From: Cytobacillus firmus NBRC 15306
GTDB taxonomy: Bacteria; Bacillota; Bacilli; Bacillales; Cytobacillaceae
Length of the DNA: 64,000 nt
Direction: 5' to 3'
Assembly: GCF_001591465.1 (NCBI RefSeq)
Contig: NZ_BCUY01000002.1
Location: forward strand, 57,761-121,760
Position numbers and translations under genes: made by a program. The notes below the pieces were generated by a model. The model searched no databases and had not been told where the DNA came from. It saw only the letters and a list, made by a program, of their open reading frames with translations. How positions within the stretch are numbered: the first letter of the stretch is position 1; each line of letters opens with the position of its first letter. Of the stretch, positions 59,315 to 64,000 are shown one piece after another.

Positions 59315-62078
59315 CTATCCCTTCCTGTTTCTCCTCCTGATTCCTGCTGTCATAATCGTTTTTTTATTTATTCGAAATCACAGGGGAAAAGAAAATGGAG
59401 AATTTTGGATTGCCGGTTTGAGGCTGATCATTTTCTCTTTATTAATTATTGCACTGACCGTTCCTCAGGTGGTTCTTCCGGTAAAGGGTCAGACCGTCGT
59501 ATTTCTGGCCGACCGTTCTGCAAGCATTGGCACGAATGAGGAAGCACTTGCCTGGATAGAAAACAGCATCAGCCACAGGAAAAATGACGATCAATTTGCA
59601 GTGGCTGCTTTTGGGGAAAATGCAGTTCTTGAACAGAATCTGGGCAGAAACCGTGAAGCTATAAACGAATTTAACGGAGTGGCAGAAGATTCCCAATCCA
59701 ATCTCGAAGCAGGCCTGCAATTTGCCGCTTCACTCATTCCGAGGGAGTCTTCCGGCAGAATTGTCCTGATGACGGACGGGAATGAAACAGAAGGCAAAAG
59801 CCTGGAAGCTGCAGCAGTTTTAAAAAACCGTAATATCGAGATTGACCATGTGCCATTAAGAACAGCAGCAGGGGACGATGTCTCAATCTCAGAATTAAAC
59901 GTTCCTCCTTCACTATATTTAGGAGAAGAGGCTCCGATTACAATAGAAGTTACCAGCAACGTTGCCAAAGAAGCTGATATCAGACTATCGGTAAATCATA
60001 AAGAAGTATTAAAGGAAACCGTTCAAGTGAACGAAGGGAAAAATGTTTATACGTTTACCCACAAAGCGGATACCGCAGGATTAACGGTATATAAAGCAGA
60101 GATAGCTGCAGACCGGGATGCCTACTCTGAAAACAATGCACTTCACTCAGTTGTGAATGTGAAGGGTACCCCTAAGGTCCTGATCGTACAAGGAGAGGAA
60201 GCTGGCGATCTTGCAAATCTTTTAAAAGGTTCAGGCCTGGAGACTGACATCGTTATTCCAGAAAAGCTACCGACTATACTCTCAGGTTATTTGCAATATC
60301 AGTCGATTATTTTTAATAATGTTCCTGCAACTGTTATCTCAGAGCAGCAAATGATCCTGATGGAGAAGGCAGTGAAAGAATTCGGCACTGGTTTTATTAT
60401 GTTTGGCGGTGAAGAAAGCTTCGGGCTGGGGGGCTATTTTAAAACTCCCATTGAGAAATTGCTTCCGGTGGATATGGATATCAAAGGGAAGAAAGAAATG
60501 CCTTCCTTAGGTCTAGTGTTAGTTATGGACCGATCTGGAAGCATGGCAGGAAATAAAATTGAATTGGCGAAAGAGGCGGCTGCCCGTTCAGTTGAACTGC
60601 TGCGTGAAGAAGATACACTCGGATTCATTGCATTTGATGACCGTCCATGGGAAATCCTTGAAACTAAGCCTCTCAAAGATAAACAAAAGGCAATTGAAAA
60701 AATCAAATCCATTACACCGGGCGGGGGGACAGAAATCTTTACCTCTCTGGAACAGGCATACAGTGAGCTTGAGGATTTACAGCTGCAGAGAAAGCATATC
60801 ATTTTGCTGACAGATGGCCAATCTGCCACAAATGGAGACTATGAGCTTTTAATTGAAAGCGGGAAAGAGAAGAATATCACTCTCTCAACTGTTGCTCTTG
60901 GCCAGGATGCTGATAGAGGGCTGCTGGAAGAACTTGCGGGAATGGGGTCTGGGCGTTTTTACGATGTTACAGACTCTTCCGTTATACCAAGCATTTTATC
61001 ACGTGAAACCGTAATGGCTACACGAACTTATATCGAAGACAAACCTTTTTACCCAAGTATCCAGCCTTACCCTGACTGGTCCTCTCTTTTTGAAAAAGGT
61101 GTGCCGGAAATGAATGCGTATATAGCTTCCACTGCTAAGCCGCGGGCACAGGTGCCGCTATTAAGTGAAAAAAAAGACCCGGTACTTGCTGAATGGCAAT
61201 ATGGAATGGGGTGGACAGCGGCCTTTGCATCCGACATCTCAGGCAAGTGGTCGGGAGAATGGGCAAGCTGGGAAAAGTGGCCGTCCTTTATTAATCAGCT
61301 TGTTACTAAAACCCTGCCGCAGTATGAAAGTGAACCATATAGAATTGATGTTGAGAACAAGGATGGTAATACAGTACTCAGCCTGGAGTCTGCGGCAAGT
61401 ACTTCTTTGCCTATTGAGACATCCATCGTGTCAGAAACGGGTGAACAGATAGAAGCTAATATGAGGCTTAAAGCGCCAGGTAAGTATGAGGCACTGATGC
61501 CTGAAAGTGCGGGAATGTATTTTTTAAATATTAAACAGACAGATCATAATGGGAATGTTCAGGTTCATCAGACCGGTTTTACTATTCCCTACTCTGAGGA
61601 GTATTTGCAAAAGGGAATAAATAAAGAGCATTTGAAGTCACTCTCAAAAATGACTGGAGGCAAGGAGCTCGCGAGCGGGGAAGAAGCATTCCGGCCGCTG
61701 AAAAAACCGGCAAGCACCAAACAGCCAATCAGCGAATGGCTTCTTCTTACTGCATTCCTGCTCTTTTTTTCAGAAATCGCAGTAAGGCGCTTTGGTCTAA
61801 CGGGTCTTGCAGCGGGAATTTTGAAGAAAAACAGAAAAGTAAAAGAAAAACCGGATGCGCCTCTGAAGGTACCAAAAATTAAAGCTTCCAGAAAAAAAAC
61901 GTCTCCTTCCGAACAGGCATCTGCTAAACTTCAAGGGGAAAATCCTGTAAAGCAAACACCGAAAAAAACAAAAGCAAAGAAGCCAAACCGGCCAAAACCT
62001 GCAGCAGAACCCTCGCCTAAAGAAAGAGAAGAGCGGATGAAAAGGCTGCTGGATGCAAAAAAAAGGAAAAATAAGTGA
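59298..62078 (+). CDS. Large membrane protein with two VWA domains, GATase1-like domain and Lys-rich tail
   Basis: 926 residues. Two N-terminal TM helices (about 7-27 and 37-57); a first VWA-like domain (DRSAS, about residue 69); a beta domain; a GATase1-like segment with FGGEESFGLGGYFKTPIEKLLP (about 368-390) and no evident catalytic Cys; a second VWA with canonical DRSGS (about 407); a further beta domain; a last TM helix (about 812-832); and an 85-residue Lys/Pro-rich tail predicted to be cytoplasmic. GTG start at 59298 with GGGAGG 9 nt before. It is probably the main client of the MoxR ATPase. No terminator follows. Confidence 0.86.
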   Translation: MGIEVNYPFLFLLLIPAVIIVFLFIRNHRGKENGEFWIAGLRLIIFSLLIIALTVPQVVLPVKGQTVVFLADRSASIGTNEEALAWIENSISHRKNDDQFAVAAFGENAVLEQNLGRNREAINEFNGVAEDSQSNLEAGLQFAASLIPRESSGRIVLMTDGNETEGKSLEAAAVLKNRNIEIDHVPLRTAAGDDVSISELNVPPSLYLGEEAPITIEVTSNVAKEADIRLSVNHKEVLKETVQVNEGKNVYTFTHKADTAGLTVYKAEIAADRDAYSENNALHSVVNVKGTPKVLIVQGEEAGDLANLLKGSGLETDIVIPEKLPTILSGYLQYQSIIFNNVPATVISEQQMILMEKAVKEFGTGFIMFGGEESFGLGGYFKTPIEKLLPVDMDIKGKKEMPSLGLVLVMDRSGSMAGNKIELAKEAAARSVELLREEDTLGFIAFDDRPWEILETKPLKDKQKAIEKIKSITPGGGTEIFTSLEQAYSELEDLQLQRKHIILLTDGQSATNGDYELLIESGKEKNITLSTVALGQDADRGLLEELAGMGSGRFYDVTDSSVIPSILSRETVMATRTYIEDKPFYPSIQPYPDWSSLFEKGVPEMNAYIASTAKPRAQVPLLSEKKDPVLAEWQYGMGWTAAFASDISGKWSGEWASWEKWPSFINQLVTKTLPQYESEPYRIDVENKDGNTVLSLESAASTSLPIETSIVSETGEQIEANMRLKAPGKYEALMPESAGMYFLNIKQTDHNGNVQVHQTGFTIPYSEEYLQKGINKEHLKSLSKMTGGKELASGEEAFRPLKKPASTKQPISEWLLLTAFLLFFSEIAVRRFGLTGLAAGILKKNRKVKEKPDAPLKVPKIKASRKKTSPSEQASAKLQGENPVKQTPKKTKAKKPNRPKPAAEPSPKEREERMKRLLDAKKRKNK

Positions 62079-62148
62079 AATCAGAGTGGAATGATGCCTT
62101 CAGTGCTCACCCGGAAAAAGGTACTGCCAACACTGTAAAGATATTTTC

Positions 62149-62177
62149 TTGACATGATGTGAAATTCTATGTAAACT
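62149..62177 (+). promoter_or_regulatory. Promoter of ylxM-ffh
   Basis: TTGACA (62149-62154), 17-nt spacer, TAAACT (62172-62177). It lies between the VWA cluster and ylxM, so the SRP genes need not rely on the cluster promoter or on read-through from ftsY. Confidence 0.65.
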
Positions 62178-62218
62178 TTACTTTGTAAAGGCTTTTCACT
62201 TAACAAGGGGGAATAGGG

Positions 62219-62551
62219 ATGCTCGAAAAGACAACGAGGATGAACTACCTTTATGATTTCTATCAATCGTTGTTAACTCCTAAGCAGAGAAGCTATATGT
62301 CCCTTTACTACCTGGATGATTTTTCGCTTGGAGAGATTGCCGAGGAATATGATGTTAGCCGGCAAGCGGTTTATGACAACATTAAGAGAACAGAAGCAAT
62401 GCTTGAAGAGTATGAAGAAAAGCTACTATTATTTCATAAATTTCAAGAGCGCGGCAAGCTGATTGCAGAAATAAAAGAGATGCTTCAGGAAGGTTCCCCT
62501 TCCCGGGAGGCATTGAAAGAAGCAGTGGCAGAGCTTGAGAAATTAGATTAG
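62219..62551 (+). CDS. ylxM: SRP-operon regulatory protein YlxM (UPF0122)
   Basis: 110 residues, sigma-70 region-4-like helix-turn-helix ([37 protein letters not shown]). In B. subtilis it lies next to ffh; in streptococci YlxM binds SRP RNA and Ffh and modulates SRP activity. AAGGGGGAA precedes ATG 62219, and ffh follows after 12 nt. The N terminus [22 protein letters not shown] is highly conserved. Confidence 0.94.
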   Translation: MLEKTTRMNYLYDFYQSLLTPKQRSYMSLYYLDDFSLGEIAEEYDVSRQAVYDNIKRTEAMLEEYEEKLLLFHKFQERGKLIAEIKEMLQEGSPSREALKEAVAELEKLD

Positions 62552-62563
62552 GAGGCGGCATAT

Positions 62564-63916
62564 ATGGCATTTGAAGGATTGGCCGACCGACTGCAAAATA
62601 CAATTCAGAAGATCCGCGGAAAAGGCAAAATCAATGAAGCGGATGTAAAAGAAATGATGCGTGAAGTCCGTCTCGCCCTTTTGGAAGCGGACGTTAACTT
62701 CAAAGTTGTCAAGGAGTTCGTCAAAAAAGTCAGCGAACGCTCTGTCGGGCAGGAAGTATTAAAGAGCCTGACGCCGGGACAGCAGGTAATAAAGGTTGTT
62801 AAAGAAGAATTAACGGAACTTATGGGCGGGGAGCAAAGCAAAATTGCTGTTTCCAATCGCCCGCCGACAGTCATTATGATGGTCGGTCTTCAGGGTGCCG
62901 GTAAAACGACTACAACCGGAAAGCTTGCGAACCTGCTCCGCAAAAAGTATAACCGCAATCCGATGCTGGTTGCTGCAGACATTTACCGCCCTGCCGCGAT
63001 TAAACAGCTCGAAACGCTTGGCAAACAGCTGAATATGCCTGTCTTCTCTCTTGGCGATCAAGTCAGTCCTGTTGAAATTGCAAAACAGGCGATCGCAAAG
63101 GCAAAAGAGGATCATAATGATTATGTTCTAATCGATACAGCAGGAAGACTGCATGTGGATGAAGCTTTAATGGATGAGCTGAAGCAAATCAAAGAGCTTT
63201 CCAATCCAGATGAAATTTTCCTTGTTGTAGATGCCATGACTGGTCAAGATGCGGTTAACGTAGCACAAAGCTTCAATGATCTGCTGGGTCTTACAGGAGT
63301 AGTCCTGACAAAGCTGGATGGCGATACCCGAGGCGGTGCGGCTCTATCCATTAGATCCGTAACAAACACGCCGATTAAATTCGTCGGTCTAGGCGAAAAG
63401 CTGGATGCTCTTGAAGCGTTCCATCCAGAACGGATGGCATCCCGTATTTTAGGTATGGGGGATGTCTTATCCCTAATTGAAAAAGCACAGGCCAATGTGG
63501 ATGAAGAAAAGGCAAAAGAGCTTGAGCAGAAGATGCGCACTGCTTCTTTCACATTTGATGACTTTTTGGATCAGCTTGGTCAGGTACGCCAAATGGGACC
63601 ACTTGATGAGCTTCTGAAAATGATGCCTGGCGCCAACAAAATCAAAGGCTTGAATAATATGCAAATCGATGAGAAGCAAATCACTCACGTTGAAGCCATT
63701 ATTAAGTCGATGACTAAGGAAGAGAAAACTCATCCGGAAATCATCAATTCAAGCCGCCGCAAACGGATTGCCAAGGGAAGCGGAAGAACCGTCCCTGAAG
63801 TTAACCGTCTGCTAAAGCAGTTTGAAGACATGAAAAAGATGATGAAGCAAATGGCAGGCATGCAGCAAAAAGGAAAGAAAAAAGGCGGATTCAAGCTACC
63901 TTTTAACCCTTTTTAG
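62564..63916 (+). CDS. ffh: Signal recognition particle protein Ffh
   Basis: GTPase core of SRP, binds signal sequences and SRP RNA. 450 residues. N domain, G domain with GLQGAGKTTTTGKLA, DTAGRLHVDEALMDEL, TKLDGDTRGGAALS and GLGEKLDALEAFHPERMASRILGMGD, then the Met-rich M domain with the RNA-binding SSRRKRIAKGSGRTVPEVNRLLKQF and tail KKMMKQMAGMQQKGKKKGG. AGGAGG precedes ATG 62564. A REP-like repeat begins 3 bp after the stop. Confidence 0.97.
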   Translation: MAFEGLADRLQNTIQKIRGKGKINEADVKEMMREVRLALLEADVNFKVVKEFVKKVSERSVGQEVLKSLTPGQQVIKVVKEELTELMGGEQSKIAVSNRPPTVIMMVGLQGAGKTTTTGKLANLLRKKYNRNPMLVAADIYRPAAIKQLETLGKQLNMPVFSLGDQVSPVEIAKQAIAKAKEDHNDYVLIDTAGRLHVDEALMDELKQIKELSNPDEIFLVVDAMTGQDAVNVAQSFNDLLGLTGVVLTKLDGDTRGGAALSIRSVTNTPIKFVGLGEKLDALEAFHPERMASRILGMGDVLSLIEKAQANVDEEKAKELEQKMRTASFTFDDFLDQLGQVRQMGPLDELLKMMPGANKIKGLNNMQIDEKQITHVEAIIKSMTKEEKTHPEIINSSRRKRIAKGSGRTVPEVNRLLKQFEDMKKMMKQMAGMQQKGKKKGGFKLPFNPF

Positions 63917-63919
63917 TAA

Positions 63920-64000
63920 TGTCCAGCTCCAGCGCCTACCCCCTCGAGGTCACAAGCCAATCCTTCCAAAAAGGCAAAGAACGCCTTTCCGGAAGGCCCG
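63920..64000. repeat. REP-like hairpin repeat, copy C (cut by the window end)
   Basis: Starts TGTCCAGCTCCAGCGCCTACC and matches copy A (16363) for about 40 bases. The central hairpin differs: CCTTCC...GGAAGG encloses AAAGGC/GCCTTT. The 3' half lies outside the window. Confidence 0.88.

Overview
This 64-kb window is chromosomal DNA from an endospore-forming, low-to-mid GC member of the Bacillaceae. Gene order follows the Bacillus subtilis ileS-ylyA-lspA ... smc-ftsY ... ylxM-ffh segment almost gene for gene. Most protein lengths match their B. subtilis counterparts within a few residues, and a 26-codon spoVM marks a spore former. The exact genus cannot be read from the sequence; a Cytobacillus- or Mesobacillus-like bacillus is an inference. 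There are no rRNA genes, tRNA genes, CRISPR arrays, insertion sequences or prophage genes.

Layout. 1-2608: the end of ileS, ylyA, lspA and the rluD-type gene. 2605-14448: a complete pyr operon (pyrR, pyrP, pyrB, pyrC, pyrAA, pyrAB, pyrK, pyrD, pyrF, pyrE) with one promoter and three PyrR-controlled attenuators, before pyrR, pyrP and pyrB. 14493-16208: rqcH on the minus strand, convergent with pyrE. 16209-16834: a gene-free stretch with two tandem REP-like hairpin repeats and the start of the calcium-ATPase transcript. 16835-34800: yloB, yicC, remA, gmk, rpoZ, coaBC, priA, def, fmt, rsmB, rlmN, prpC, prkC, rsgA, rpe, thiN and spoVM, largely overlapping or closely packed. This run covers nucleotide metabolism, translation start and rRNA modification, and the Ser/Thr kinase-phosphatase pair. 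34945-35133: rpmB on the minus strand. 35580-43654: yloU, fakA, recG and the FapR-controlled lipid operon fapR-plsX-fabD-fabG, then acpA. The sdaAB-sdaAA genes found between yloV and recG in B. subtilis are absent. 43986-49423: rnc-smc-ftsY. 62219-63916: ylxM-ffh. A further repeat copy runs off the end of the window.

The unusual part is 49474-62078. Eight genes sit between ftsY and ylxM, which are neighbours in B. subtilis. They encode a secreted or membrane protein with a GATase-like core, an ABC ATPase and its permease, a coiled-coil and Ser-Gly-rich membrane protein, a MoxR AAA+ ATPase, a DUF58 protein, a BatA/VWA membrane protein, and a 926-residue protein with two VWA domains, a GATase1-like domain and a long lysine-rich cytoplasmic tail. 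The cluster is preceded by an 18-bp perfect palindrome and an ECF-sigma-type promoter candidate, and is split by a 175-bp element of three strong hairpins. ylxM-ffh appears to have its own promoter after it. The likely reading is an envelope-located MoxR/VWA assembly system joined to an ABC transporter; its function is unknown.

Further signals worth checking: compensatory base changes between the tandem REP-like repeats; a hairpin that hides the ftsY ribosome-binding site; a three-codon ORF overlapping the yloB start; a long inverted-repeat element between acpA and rnc; and a structured leader with a possible 19-codon ORF before yloU.
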